A stretch of DNA of 64,000 nt, from the NCBI RefSeq assembly GCF_001375515.1, contig NZ_CTDX01000016.1, positions 62,001 through 126,000 of the forward strand. Direction: 5' to 3'. Under the pieces are notes generated by a model. That model did not search any database and was not told the origin of the DNA. It worked only from the letters and a program-made list of their open reading frames with translations. The stretch comes from Bacillus kwashiorkori. Lineage in GTDB: Bacteria > Bacillota > Bacilli > Bacillales > Caldibacillaceae. The translations under genes were made by a program, and so were the position numbers. Below, in pieces: positions 1 to 8,177 of the stretch; within the stretch, counting starts at the first letter, position 1, and each line of letters starts with the position of its first letter.

Positions 1-1060
1 CTTCAATACCTCGCATTGCCACTCTATTTTCTGGCAAATTTAATTTTTTAGCAATAATTTTCGCTAACTGAGGTGTTAAGCTTCCACCACCGACAAGCAT
101 AACTGCCATTGGCGATTTCATGGAGTTTAAACGAAGGATCTCCTCAACTATTAAATTTGCTGATTGTTCAATAGTTGGTAATATAGATTGAATGATTTCT
201 TCTGGAGAATAGCTCTGTTCAAAACCGAGAATATCCGTCATCGAAATAGAGTCATTCGTTGCAAGTTTCCTTTTTACCTTCTCTGCATTTGGAAAATCTA
301 ATAAATAATAATCACTAATTGCCTCTGTTATTTCATCTCCAGCAACTGGCACCATTCCATAGTTGACAATCGTTCCACCACTCGTAATGGCGATATCTGA
401 TGTGCCGGCACCGATATCTACTAAAGCAACATTTAGTCTGCGCATAGACGGAGGTATTAACACATGAATAGCAGCGATTGGTTCTAAAGTTAATGCTGCT
501 AACTCAAGATCAGCATGTTTGAGTGAAATCGCTAATGAATCAATTACTACTTTCGGTAAGAAGGTAGCAATTACTTCAACAGAAGCGTTAGTACCAGTTT
601 GATCAATCAAATTTCCGATTTTTTCTTCATCTAAATAATAATAAAGAACGGAATAACCTACACAAAAGTATTGGCTTGTTTGTCCTGCTGTTTTATCTAT
701 TAATTGCTTTTGTGCTTCTTGTACAGCCACTAATTCTAAGTGTTTGATGTCTTCTTTCGTTAATAATTTACCTTTTATCGGTATTGTTGCTTTTGCTTGT
801 TCCGTTTTCAATGCTCTTCCAGCTGCTGCAACATAAGCATTTTTTAACGGACCATATATTGCCTCAAGTTCACTTTTTACTTCCTTAATTAAATTTGCGA
901 CAGCAAGTACATCGTGAATTTGCCCATCAAACATCGCTCTTTCTGGGTGTTCTTTCACTACGATATGTTTTACAAAAGTTTTTTCGCGAATTTCTATTAT
1001 TGTTCCGATAATCGTCCTTGTACCAATATCAAGTGAGAAAATATAATCTTGTGTATCCAT
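1..1060 (-). CDS. FtsA/PilM-like actin-fold ATPase (3' end outside window)
   Basis: This is the N-terminal 353 residues of a protein of the FtsA/actin/Hsp70 ATPase superfamily; the C-terminus lies beyond position 1. It begins at ATG 1060 with AGGTG upstream on the minus strand. Three nucleotide-binding signatures of the fold are visible: a phosphate-1 loop near the N-terminus (SLDIGTRTIIG), a phosphate-2 loop (VDIGAGTSDIAI, about residue 210) and an adenosine motif near the window edge (VLVGGGSLTPQLAK-like). Bacillus genomes carry, next to aroA/ccpA, a long 'cell division FtsA domain' protein distinct from true FtsA, and this fits that gene. Its function is not established; a role with the cell envelope or filaments is only inferred from the fold. 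It is divergent from aroA. The ATPase fold is well supported, the precise role is not. Confidence 0.85.
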   Translation of the reverse strand, partial: MDTQDYIFSLDIGTRTIIGTIIEIREKTFVKHIVVKEHPERAMFDGQIHDVLAVANLIKEVKSELEAIYGPLKNAYVAAAGRALKTEQAKATIPIKGKLLTKEDIKHLELVAVQEAQKQLIDKTAGQTSQYFCVGYSVLYYYLDEEKIGNLIDQTGTNASVEVIATFLPKVVIDSLAISLKHADLELAALTLEPIAAIHVLIPPSMRRLNVALVDIGAGTSDIAITSGGTIVNYGMVPVAGDEITEAISDYYLLDFPNAEKVKRKLATNDSISMTDILGFEQSYSPEEIIQSILPTIEQSANLIVEEILRLNSMKSPMAVMLVGGGSLTPQLAKIIAKKLNLPENRVAMRGIE

Positions 1061-1262
1061 TTTATACACCTACTTTTAAAAGTCATTTACGTTCAATTTT
1101 TCCCATTTCGTGACAATATGGAAAGAATCTTTTATAATTAAGTATTGAGTCAAAAGAATAATGCTGCTTTTAAACATTCAGTATTAAAAAGGTTCTATTT
1201 GAAATTTACCATATTTAATAGTTTGGATAAAGAAAAAGTGGAAGTTTAGGAAGGTGTTTTAC

Positions 1263-2333
1263 TTGAATCATCAAGATTTAGATAGTTTGAGACAAAAAAT
1301 AGATGAAATTAATTTGCAATTACTTGATTTAATATCCGAAAGAGGACAGCTTGCGAAACAAATTGGGGAAATAAAAAAAATGCAAGGAATAAATCGTTTT
1401 GACCCAATACGAGAAAGACGAATGTTAGATGAACTAGTCAGTAAAAATAATGGTCCATTTGACAATACAACGATTGAACATTTATTTAAAGAAATTTTTA
1501 AAGCGGCATTAGAATTGCAAGAAGATGACCACCGTAAAACATTGCTCGTCTCTCGAGATAATCAGCGAGAAAATACGATTGTACATGTGAACGGGGCTTT
1601 GTTTGGCAATGGAGAACCACATTTTGTATTTGGTCCTTGCTCAGTGGAATCCTATGAACAAACGGATGCAGTTGCAAAATCATTGAAAGAAAAAGGGCTC
1701 CGTTTAATACGGGGAGGTGCCTTTAAACCGCGAACATCTCCGTACGATTTCCAAGGTTTAGGTTTTGAAGGATTGAAAATATTGAAAGAAGTTGCTAACA
1801 ATTATCAACTTGCTGTCGTTAGTGAAATTGTTAATCCATCCCATATTGAAAAAGCTTTAGATTATATAGATGTCATTCAAATAGGGGCACGCAATATGCA
1901 AAACTTTGAATTGTTAAAAGCAGCTGGTTCTGTAAATAAGCCTGTATTATTAAAGCGTGGACTAGCTGCAACAATTGAAGAATTTATCCTAGCGGCAGAG
2001 TATATCATTGCTAACGGAAATAATCAAATTATTTTATGTGAACGGGGAATTCGAACATATGAAAAAGCAACAAGAAATACGCTAGATATTTCAGCCGTTC
2101 CAATTTTAAAGAAAGAAACTCACCTGCCAGTTATTGTTGATGTAACCCATTCTACTGGGCGCCGTGACATTTTAATTCCATCAGCAAAAGCAGCGATTGC
2201 CATTGGTGCAGATGGTGTCATGGCAGAAGTTCATCCAGATCCTGCGGTAGCACTTTCTGATGCAAGACAGCAAATGGATTTAGAGGAATTTGAAGAATTT
2301 TACGAAGAGATTACTGCATTTTTAAGAAGATAG
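1263..2333 (+). CDS. aroA: bifunctional DAHP synthase / chorismate mutase
   Basis: Catalyses the first step of the shikimate pathway (phosphoenolpyruvate plus erythrose-4-phosphate to DAHP). The N-terminal 85 or so residues form an AroQ-type chorismate mutase helical domain ([20 protein letters not shown]), which in Bacillus acts as the feedback sensor. The rest is a KdsA/AroG-type DAHP synthase barrel with FGPCSVES and [11 protein letters not shown] motifs. I chose TTG 1263 because AGGAAGGTG ends six bases before it; the in-frame GTG at 1254 is part of that ribosome site. The 356 residues match the family length (B. subtilis about 358). It is followed by a terminator and then ccpA, the usual Bacillus order. 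Confidence 0.96.
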   Translation: MNHQDLDSLRQKIDEINLQLLDLISERGQLAKQIGEIKKMQGINRFDPIRERRMLDELVSKNNGPFDNTTIEHLFKEIFKAALELQEDDHRKTLLVSRDNQRENTIVHVNGALFGNGEPHFVFGPCSVESYEQTDAVAKSLKEKGLRLIRGGAFKPRTSPYDFQGLGFEGLKILKEVANNYQLAVVSEIVNPSHIEKALDYIDVIQIGARNMQNFELLKAAGSVNKPVLLKRGLAATIEEFILAAEYIIANGNNQIILCERGIRTYEKATRNTLDISAVPILKKETHLPVIVDVTHSTGRRDILIPSAKAAIAIGADGVMAEVHPDPAVALSDARQQMDLEEFEEFYEEITAFLRR

Positions 2334-2420
2334 TTTATTACTGTATGGACCTATAGTTATTGTGTTTTTTTTAACATAAAATAATAAATAAGTAATAATT
2401 TATGTTATAATATATAAAAT

Positions 2421-2450
2421 CCCTTCTGGATAATTTCTCAGAAGGGTTTT
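2421..2450 (+). terminator. intrinsic terminator after aroA
   Basis: An 8-bp perfect stem (CCCTTCTG / CAGAAGGG) with a 10-base loop is followed by TTTT. It lies 88 bases after the aroA stop and should separate aroA from ccpA. Confidence 0.85.
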
Positions 2451-2481
2451 CCCTGTTATATATTGTTTTTTGAAAAAATGA

Positions 2482-2520
2482 TGAAACTGTTTGCAGAATT
2501 TTGTCATACTAGCGTATGAT
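2482..2520 (+). promoter_or_regulatory. candidate ccpA promoter with a cre-like site
   Basis: TTGCAG (2491-2496) and TATGAT (2515-2520) are spaced 18 bases apart, a plausible sigma-A promoter for ccpA. The sequence TGAAACTGTTTGCA (2482-2495) matches the catabolite-responsive element consensus except for one base of the central CG and overlaps the -35 box. A short palindrome TCATAC-TAGC-GTATGA (2504-2519) overlaps the -10. The rest of the 2451-2702 spacer shows nothing else recognisable. Confidence 0.45.
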
Positions 2521-2702
2521 AAATACATAGAACACGGAAATGAACGGTAGCTTTGTTCGTACCATTAAGTAAATAGTTGAAAAAATATATTTGTGGGAAA
2601 AATAAAGAAAGATAATTCTTTAACCTTTTTATGTTAACATTAATAATAAAATCAAACGATGATTCAAGAATGATGGATAAAAGATAAGGAGATGGACGTA
2701 AA

Positions 2703-3701
2703 GTGAATATAACAATTTATGATGTTGCCCGTGAGGCAAATGTCTCAATGGCAACCGTGTCCCGTGTAGTAAATGGAAACCCAAATGTGAAACCTGCAAC
2801 AAGAAAAAAGGTGTTGGAAGTAATTGATAGACTTGGTTACCGGCCAAATGCAGTTGCTAGAGGGTTAGCTAGTAAAAGGACGACAACGGTCGGAGTTATT
2901 ATTCCAGATATCTCCAATACATTTTTTGCGGAGTTAGCTAGAGGGATAGAAGATATTGCAACTATGTACAATTATAATATTATTTTGAGCAACTCTGACC
3001 AAAATGAAGATAAAGAATTACATTTGTTAAATACAATGCTTGGCAAGCAAGTAGACGGAATTGTATTTATGAGCGGTAACATTACGGAAAAATTACGGGA
3101 AGAGCTAGAGAAATCACCTGCTCCTATTGTATTAGCTGGTGCCATTGAAGAAACTGGAAAAATTCCTTCTGTAAATATTGACTATGAACAAGCTTCTTAT
3201 GATGTAGTAAAATATTTTATTGATAAAGGTCATCAAAATATTGCATTTGTTGTTGGTCCCCTTAATGAACCAATTAATCAACATAAAAAATTAGTTGGTT
3301 ATAAAAGAGCGCTAGAAGAAGCTAGAATAGAATTCAATGATGAATTTGTAATCGAAGGAGACTATACGTACGATTCTGGATTAGAGGTGGCAGAACGTAT
3401 TTTAGAATTAGAAAATAGTCCAACGGCTATTTGGGTTAACTCAGATGAAATGGCTGTCGGTGTTATTCACGGCCTTCAAGATAAAGGATATTTAATTCCA
3501 GATGATTTTGAAGTGATTTCCTCCGATAATACACGACTAGCATTAATGGTTCGTCCGCAACTATCATCGGTTGTACAACCATTATATGATATTGGTGCAG
3601 TTTCAATGAGATTGTTAACAAAATATATGAATAAAGAAGAAGTAACAGAAAATGTTGTAATTCTGCCACACAGAATTGAATATCGCCACTCAACAAATTA
3701 A
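2703..3701 (+). CDS. ccpA: catabolite control protein A (LacI family)
   Basis: Global carbon catabolite regulator. With HPr-Ser46-P as corepressor it binds cre sites; acsA and acuABC in this window are classic targets. The N-terminal LacI-type helix-turn-helix ([20 protein letters not shown]) and hinge ([14 protein letters not shown]) are followed by a periplasmic-binding-protein-like effector core. GTG 2703 is preceded by AAGGAG at 2686-2691. The 332 residues match the family (B. subtilis 334). A hairpin after the stop separates it from motP, although partial readthrough into motPS is known in B. subtilis. Confidence 0.97.
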   Translation: MNITIYDVAREANVSMATVSRVVNGNPNVKPATRKKVLEVIDRLGYRPNAVARGLASKRTTTVGVIIPDISNTFFAELARGIEDIATMYNYNIILSNSDQNEDKELHLLNTMLGKQVDGIVFMSGNITEKLREELEKSPAPIVLAGAIEETGKIPSVNIDYEQASYDVVKYFIDKGHQNIAFVVGPLNEPINQHKKLVGYKRALEEARIEFNDEFVIEGDYTYDSGLEVAERILELENSPTAIWVNSDEMAVGVIHGLQDKGYLIPDDFEVISSDNTRLALMVRPQLSSVVQPLYDIGAVSMRLLTKYMNKEEVTENVVILPHRIEYRHSTN

Positions 3702-3716
3702 ATTAAGAGACGATAT

Positions 3717-3750
3717 AAAGGAAGAGAGATTTTTCATCTTCCTTTTTTTA
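3717..3750 (+). terminator. terminator between ccpA and motP
   Basis: AAAGGAAGA (3717-3725) pairs with TCTTCCTTT (3737-3745) and a run of T follows. In B. subtilis a similar hairpin lets some transcription continue into motPS. Confidence 0.8.
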
Positions 3751-3805
3751 TTATTTTTTATATAGGAGGATGGATAAAAATTCCAGATTATTTGGGAGAT
3801 TAATT

Positions 3806-4612
3806 ATGAAAAAGTTTGATTCATTAACACCAATAGGATTACTAATCGGCATATTAATCTTTATTTTTGGCGTTGTATCTGAAAAGGGGCTTACAGGTTT
3901 TTTACGGTTTATTGATTTATCTTCAATGATCATTGTCTTTGGCGGACTGACCGCTGCAATGTTAATTAGCTTTTCGCTAAAAGAAATGCGCCTATTGTTC
4001 ACAGTTATTAGACAAGCCTTCTCAAGACAAGATAATAATCTGTCCCAGTTAATTCAATTGTTCGTAAGGTTGTCTGATAGAGCTAGAAGAGAAGGGTTGC
4101 TAGCATTAGAGTCAGAAATTGAGGAAATTGATGATCCATTTATTCGTAAAGGAATGTTGCTCGCAGTAGATGGAATGGATTCAGATGTAATTATTGATAT
4201 AATGAATGCTGAAATATCGGCAATGGAAGAGCGTCACCGTAAAGGTAGAAGTCTTTTAGAAAAAGCTGGGGAGTATGCTCCTTCTTGGGGGATGATTGGT
4301 ACTTTAATTGGATTAATATTAATGTTAAATGATTTAAACGATCCATCAACACTAGGTCCAAATATGGCTATAGCGTTAATAACTACTTTATATGGGTCAT
4401 TATTGTCCAATTTAGTATTTATACCTTTAGCAGCGAAGTTAGCATTAAAGACAGAAAAAGAAGTTTTCATGAAGCAAATTGTTATTGAAGGTGTCATCGG
4501 CGTTCAATCGGGGCAAAATCCGAAACTATTAAATGAAAAACTTAGTGCCTTTTTATCTGGAAGTGATTTAGAAGAAAATACAAGTGATAATATGGTTGAA
4601 GGTGATGAATAA
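3806..4612 (+). CDS. motP: flagellar stator subunit MotP (sodium type)
   Basis: MotA/ExbB-family membrane protein that with MotS forms the sodium-driven stator of the flagellar motor. I use ATG 3806, which has GGGAG seven bases upstream and gives the family-typical start MKKFDSLTPIG; the in-frame ATG at 3770 directly abuts a GGAGG and would add 12 unrelated residues. The 268-residue product shows two N-terminal membrane segments, a long cytoplasmic loop (torque-generating contact) and two C-terminal segments with the conserved APSWGMIGTLIGLI stretch. The stop overlaps the motS start by one base, so the two are co-translated. The position just after ccpA is the standard Bacillus arrangement. 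Confidence 0.95.
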   Translation: MKKFDSLTPIGLLIGILIFIFGVVSEKGLTGFLRFIDLSSMIIVFGGLTAAMLISFSLKEMRLLFTVIRQAFSRQDNNLSQLIQLFVRLSDRARREGLLALESEIEEIDDPFIRKGMLLAVDGMDSDVIIDIMNAEISAMEERHRKGRSLLEKAGEYAPSWGMIGTLIGLILMLNDLNDPSTLGPNMAIALITTLYGSLLSNLVFIPLAAKLALKTEKEVFMKQIVIEGVIGVQSGQNPKLLNEKLSAFLSGSDLEENTSDNMVEGDE

Positions 4613-5400
4613 TGAAGAGAAAAAAAACACCTCCTTCTCAGAACAAAGGTGCGCCGCGCTGGATGGTTACTTATTCAGACTTAGTTACATTAGTTTTAGT
4701 ATTTTTCATTTTGCTATTTTCTATGTCACAAATTGATATGCAAAAGTTTCGTGCAATCGCGGATTCCTTTCGCGATCGTAATATTTTTGAATTTTATCCA
4801 TCTGCGATACAACTTGACCAACCGCCCCAACAAATTTTAGATGGAGACGGAGATAATAAAGAGTTAAATAGTATGACTGACGCAGAAAAAGCAGAAAAGG
4901 AAGCGGATAAAAGACTCGATAATCTACTTACAGAGGTTTCAAAGTATATTGATGAAAATGATTTACAAGATATCATTGTTATAACTAGAGTAGAGCGAGG
5001 GGTAGTACTTGTTTTACCAGAGCAAATCCTTTTTAATACTAGTGAAGCAGTTATTTTAAATAGCGGACTGCCTTTTTTAAATAAAGTAGGTTCCTTGTTA
5101 AAAGACATACCGAATATTGTTAAAGTGGAAGGCCATGCCGATGGGAGACAAATTAATACTGTTCAATATCCGTCTAACTGGGAATTGTCTACTGCACGGG
5201 CAAGTAGTGTTATCCGCTACTTCATTGAACAATTCAACATTGACCCTACCAGATTCATTGCTACTGGCTATGCTGAAACAAGGCCAGTAGCACCAAATGA
5301 TGGACCAGATAATTGGCAAAAAAACCGTCGTGTCGAAATAGTAATCATGGATCCTACCTATGTTGACCATGAAGAGGGAAAAACGGTAACCGAGGAGTAA
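4612..5400 (+). CDS. motS: flagellar stator subunit MotS (sodium type)
   Basis: MotB-family stator partner of MotP. A short cytoplasmic tail is followed by one membrane helix carrying the ion-binding aspartate (Asp23 in YSDLVTLVLVFF), a plug/linker region and a C-terminal OmpA-like peptidoglycan-binding domain (VEGHADGRQINT ... NWELSTARASSVIRYF ... NRRVEIVI). The start codon overlaps the motP stop (TAATG). At 262 residues it is full length. Sodium coupling is inferred from the MotPS family and the ccpA-linked position rather than from a single diagnostic residue. Confidence 0.94.
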   Translation: MKRKKTPPSQNKGAPRWMVTYSDLVTLVLVFFILLFSMSQIDMQKFRAIADSFRDRNIFEFYPSAIQLDQPPQQILDGDGDNKELNSMTDAEKAEKEADKRLDNLLTEVSKYIDENDLQDIIVITRVERGVVLVLPEQILFNTSEAVILNSGLPFLNKVGSLLKDIPNIVKVEGHADGRQINTVQYPSNWELSTARASSVIRYFIEQFNIDPTRFIATGYAETRPVAPNDGPDNWQKNRRVEIVIMDPTYVDHEEGKTVTEE

Positions 5401-5447
5401 AAAAGCCGACTAAAGGAAGTGAAATTACCTTTAGACCGGCTTTTTTT
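5399..5447. terminator. bidirectional terminator between motS and acuC
   Basis: A long hairpin (AAAAAGCCG-ACTAAAGG / CCTTTAG-CCGGCTTTTTTT) with A and T tracts on both sides lies between convergent motS and acuC and can serve both strands. Confidence 0.85.
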
Positions 5448-5546
5448 CATTAATGCGGAGCAAGGAAGCGGCTTCAACAATAATTAGCATTATAATAAGC
5501 ATTGATAATTCATGAATCATGTATGAAGTATTAATAAAAGTTAACG

Positions 5547-6716
5547 TTATTTTTTCGTATTTGAATTAGAGCGGTTAATGATTTGTAATACTTTATCTAC
5601 TGTTATTCTATTTTTTTCGTTAATTTCTTTTCGCCTTGGAATGGGAGGATAAATATTGTCCTCATCTTCCCACTTTGTTGGCAATGAAACAGGTGCATGT
5701 TTCTGCCATTGATGAAGCCACTCTTCTGGCAGTTGTCCCTCAAGATGATGGTCTATCATCTCTAGCCAAAGGAATGCCCAGGCACGTGGAACGACCCGCC
5801 AAATATCATAACCACCTCCGCCAACAGCTATCCAGCGACCATTACAATATTGATGGGCTAGTTCGTGAGCAAGTTTAGGAATTTCACGATATATTCTCAT
5901 CGTTGCTGATAAATGTGTGAGCGGGTCGTAATAATGGGCATCTGCACCATTTTGTGTAAAAATAACATCTGGTTTAAAATATTCCACTATTTCTACTAAT
6001 GCCGTTCGATAAGCATGCATAAACGATTCATCTTCCGTGAATGCATCTAACGGAATATTAAAAGTATAGCCATAGCCCTCACCGTGACCTCGTTCATAAA
6101 TAGAACCGGTTCCAGGGAATAAATACCTGCCTGTTTCATGAATCGAGAAAGTACATACATTGGGATTATCGTAAAACGCCCATTGGACTCCATCCCCATG
6201 ATGAGCATCGGTATCTATGTATAAAACTTTCGCTTGATATTTTTGTAAAATATATTTAATAGCTATTGAGCAATCATTATAAATACAAAATCCAGATGCT
6301 TTTCCTTGTAATCCGTGATGCAACCCGCCACCAAGGTGGAGAGCATGTTCGTATTCCCCTTGCATTACTAAATCTGTAGCTGTTAATGTTCCTCCGACGA
6401 TTAAGCTGCTAGCTTCATGCATATTTTGAAAAATGGGCGTATCTTCCGTCCCCAAACCATAACTTTCAGCAGTGTCCGCTTGTAGCTCCCCCATTCCTGC
6501 CTTTTTCACCGCATTTATATATCGTTGGTCATGGGCAAGCAATAGCTCCTCTTCTAATGCGAAACGTGGTGGAATGATGTCTTTATCAGATATTACTTGA
6601 CTATGTTGTAATAAATCTAACGTCATTTTTATGCGTTGTTGATTGAAGGGATGGTTTGCATGAAATTTATAGTTTAATAATTGATCTGAATAGACAAAAG
6701 CGGCTTTATTTTTCAT
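5547..6716 (-). CDS. acuC: acetoin utilization deacetylase AcuC (class I HDAC family)
   Basis: NAD-independent protein lysine deacetylase. In B. subtilis AcuC removes the acetyl group from acetyl-CoA synthetase AcsA, reversing the action of AcuA. The zinc-site motifs of arginase/HDAC-fold enzymes are present (GGGLHHGLQG, YIDTDAHHGDGVQ, QNGADAHYYDPLTHL). I start at ATG 6716: it overlaps the acuB stop as ATGA and has GAGG upstream, giving MKNKAAFVYSD and 388 residues (B. subtilis 387). It is the third gene of acuA-acuB-acuC, transcribed away from acsA. Confidence 0.95.
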   Translation of the reverse strand: MKNKAAFVYSDQLLNYKFHANHPFNQQRIKMTLDLLQHSQVISDKDIIPPRFALEEELLLAHDQRYINAVKKAGMGELQADTAESYGLGTEDTPIFQNMHEASSLIVGGTLTATDLVMQGEYEHALHLGGGLHHGLQGKASGFCIYNDCSIAIKYILQKYQAKVLYIDTDAHHGDGVQWAFYDNPNVCTFSIHETGRYLFPGTGSIYERGHGEGYGYTFNIPLDAFTEDESFMHAYRTALVEIVEYFKPDVIFTQNGADAHYYDPLTHLSATMRIYREIPKLAHELAHQYCNGRWIAVGGGGYDIWRVVPRAWAFLWLEMIDHHLEGQLPEEWLHQWQKHAPVSLPTKWEDEDNIYPPIPRRKEINEKNRITVDKVLQIINRSNSNTKK

Positions 6717-7360
6717 GGTGAAATCCTCGGCTTTTTCGGCCAAAGTACCTCATAGTCATTTGCTAAAATAGCATCCACTATACTATTTGGATTGATTGTT
6801 TCTATCCGAAATACAAGAATTTTCTTATCTTGGCTCGATTTGTCTGGATAGACGAATATACTTTGAATATTAATATGATGCTGGCGTATTATTTCTACAA
6901 CATCAGCCAAAATACCAGGTTTATTTTTCACGCGAACTTCCAAATGACTACCTGGCTGATTAACACCGGTAAGTTCAACAAATGTTCTTAAAACATCTGT
7001 TTCTGTAATAATACCGATTAAGCGATTATGTGCGACGATAGGCAGACAACCGATATTTTCCCGATAAAAAATTGCCGCTACTTCTTCAATAAAATCTAAT
7101 GGATGGGCGGTAATGACATTCGTTGTCATTATTGATTCAATCGGTCTCGAAAATACATCGTGCTGTTCTTCTGAATAAAAGATGGAAGGGACTGCAGAAC
7201 GAATATCTCTATCGGTTACAATCCCGATACAGGAATAGTCGCTGTCTACAATGGGGATATGCCGGATTTGCCGATCTTGCATTAATTCTATAGCATCTTT
7301 GATCATATCTGTTTTGTTTAAAGTAAAAACTCTTCGAATCATTACGTCTTGTATGAGCAT
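6713..7360 (-). CDS. acuB: acetoin utilization protein AcuB (CBS-CBS-ACT)
   Basis: A 215-residue protein with two CBS domains (about residues 5-60 and 75-130; TDRDIRSAV and TETDVLRTF) followed by an ACT domain (LEVRVKNKPGILADVVEIIRQ). Such pairs sense adenine nucleotides and small ligands. The exact function of AcuB is not established; genetic data in B. subtilis link it to acetoin use and to the neighbouring AcuA/AcuC acetylation cycle. ATG 7360 has AGGGGG upstream. It is translationally coupled to acuC by an ATGA overlap and lies 16 bases after acuA. Confidence 0.93.
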   Translation of the reverse strand: MLIQDVMIRRVFTLNKTDMIKDAIELMQDRQIRHIPIVDSDYSCIGIVTDRDIRSAVPSIFYSEEQHDVFSRPIESIMTTNVITAHPLDFIEEVAAIFYRENIGCLPIVAHNRLIGIITETDVLRTFVELTGVNQPGSHLEVRVKNKPGILADVVEIIRQHHINIQSIFVYPDKSSQDKKILVFRIETINPNSIVDAILANDYEVLWPKKPRISP

Positions 7361-7376
7361 TTCAATCCCCCTTTAT

Positions 7377-8009
7377 TTAATACATAAATCGGTTCATAAA
7401 GCGCAGACGATCAAATTTTTCAATATCATCTTGCTTTACACGACTGCCAATTCTTACCATCAAGCAGTTTGCCGGATGTGAACTAATTTCAGGGTCATCT
7501 GTTGCAAACCAAACGAGCCCTCCTGCATTCATCATTTTTTCCATTACTTTTCTATATTCCCAAACATTTAGTCCAGTCCCTTTTAAATCCCAATGCCAAT
7601 AATATTCTGTCGTAATGATAATGTAGTCTTCCATTGCGTCATCCATCATCGAAACGATGAGTAATTGTTTACCGATGGATAAACCGCGATAAGGCGGAGC
7701 AACTTCAATGGCGCCAAGTTCGAGAAGATTCTCCATATTACCTTCTGACCACCGTTCTAGTGGATCTGGATATAAATATGTTACATAGCCAACAATAATA
7801 TTTTGTTGGCGGGCAATGATAATCCGACCCTCATCTAAATTAGCAATTTCCACTAACGCTGTTTGTTGTTCTTTTGGCGGGCGGAATGCAACAAGTCCTT
7901 CATGAAATTGATAGCTTGCTAATGTTTCCGATGATACAGGACCTTCAATAATTAATGTCCCTTTAGGTGTTTCTATACTTTTTTTAAAATATTGTTTCTT
8001 ATGTTCCAT
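7377..8009 (-). CDS. acuA: protein acetyltransferase AcuA (GNAT family)
   Basis: Acetylates and inactivates acetyl-CoA synthetase AcsA on its catalytic lysine, using acetyl-CoA. The 210-residue sequence carries a GNAT acetyl-CoA loop (VAPPYRGLSIGKQLL, about residues 105-120) within the expected strand/helix pattern. ATG 8009 follows AGGTGAGGGG. It is the first gene of acuABC and is divergent from acsA across a 168-base intergenic region, so enzyme and modifier are controlled from one place. Confidence 0.93.
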   Translation of the reverse strand: MEHKKQYFKKSIETPKGTLIIEGPVSSETLASYQFHEGLVAFRPPKEQQTALVEIANLDEGRIIIARQQNIIVGYVTYLYPDPLERWSEGNMENLLELGAIEVAPPYRGLSIGKQLLIVSMMDDAMEDYIIITTEYYWHWDLKGTGLNVWEYRKVMEKMMNAGGLVWFATDDPEISSHPANCLMVRIGSRVKQDDIEKFDRLRFMNRFMY

Positions 8010-8115
8010 CCCCTCACCTAACCCTTTTTATTTTCTATAATTATATTATACAAAAAAGTAAGAAAGAAAATATAATTTTATGTAGAAAGTATAGACACTT
8101 AATGTAATTAAAAAA

Positions 8116-8144
8116 TTGAGAATTGGTGTAATATACCCTATAAT
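8116..8144 (+). promoter_or_regulatory. sigma-A promoter of acsA
   Basis: TTGAGA (8116-8121) and a perfect TATAAT (8139-8144) are separated by 17 bases, about 34 bases before the acsA start codon. This is one of the best promoters in the window. Confidence 0.85.
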
Positions 8145-8177
8145 AAAAACTGTATTAAACAACAAGGGGGAATATAT

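Noticed and set aside
5636..5878. Plus-strand frame within acuC
   Set aside because: Antisense to a well-conserved gene; no independent signals.
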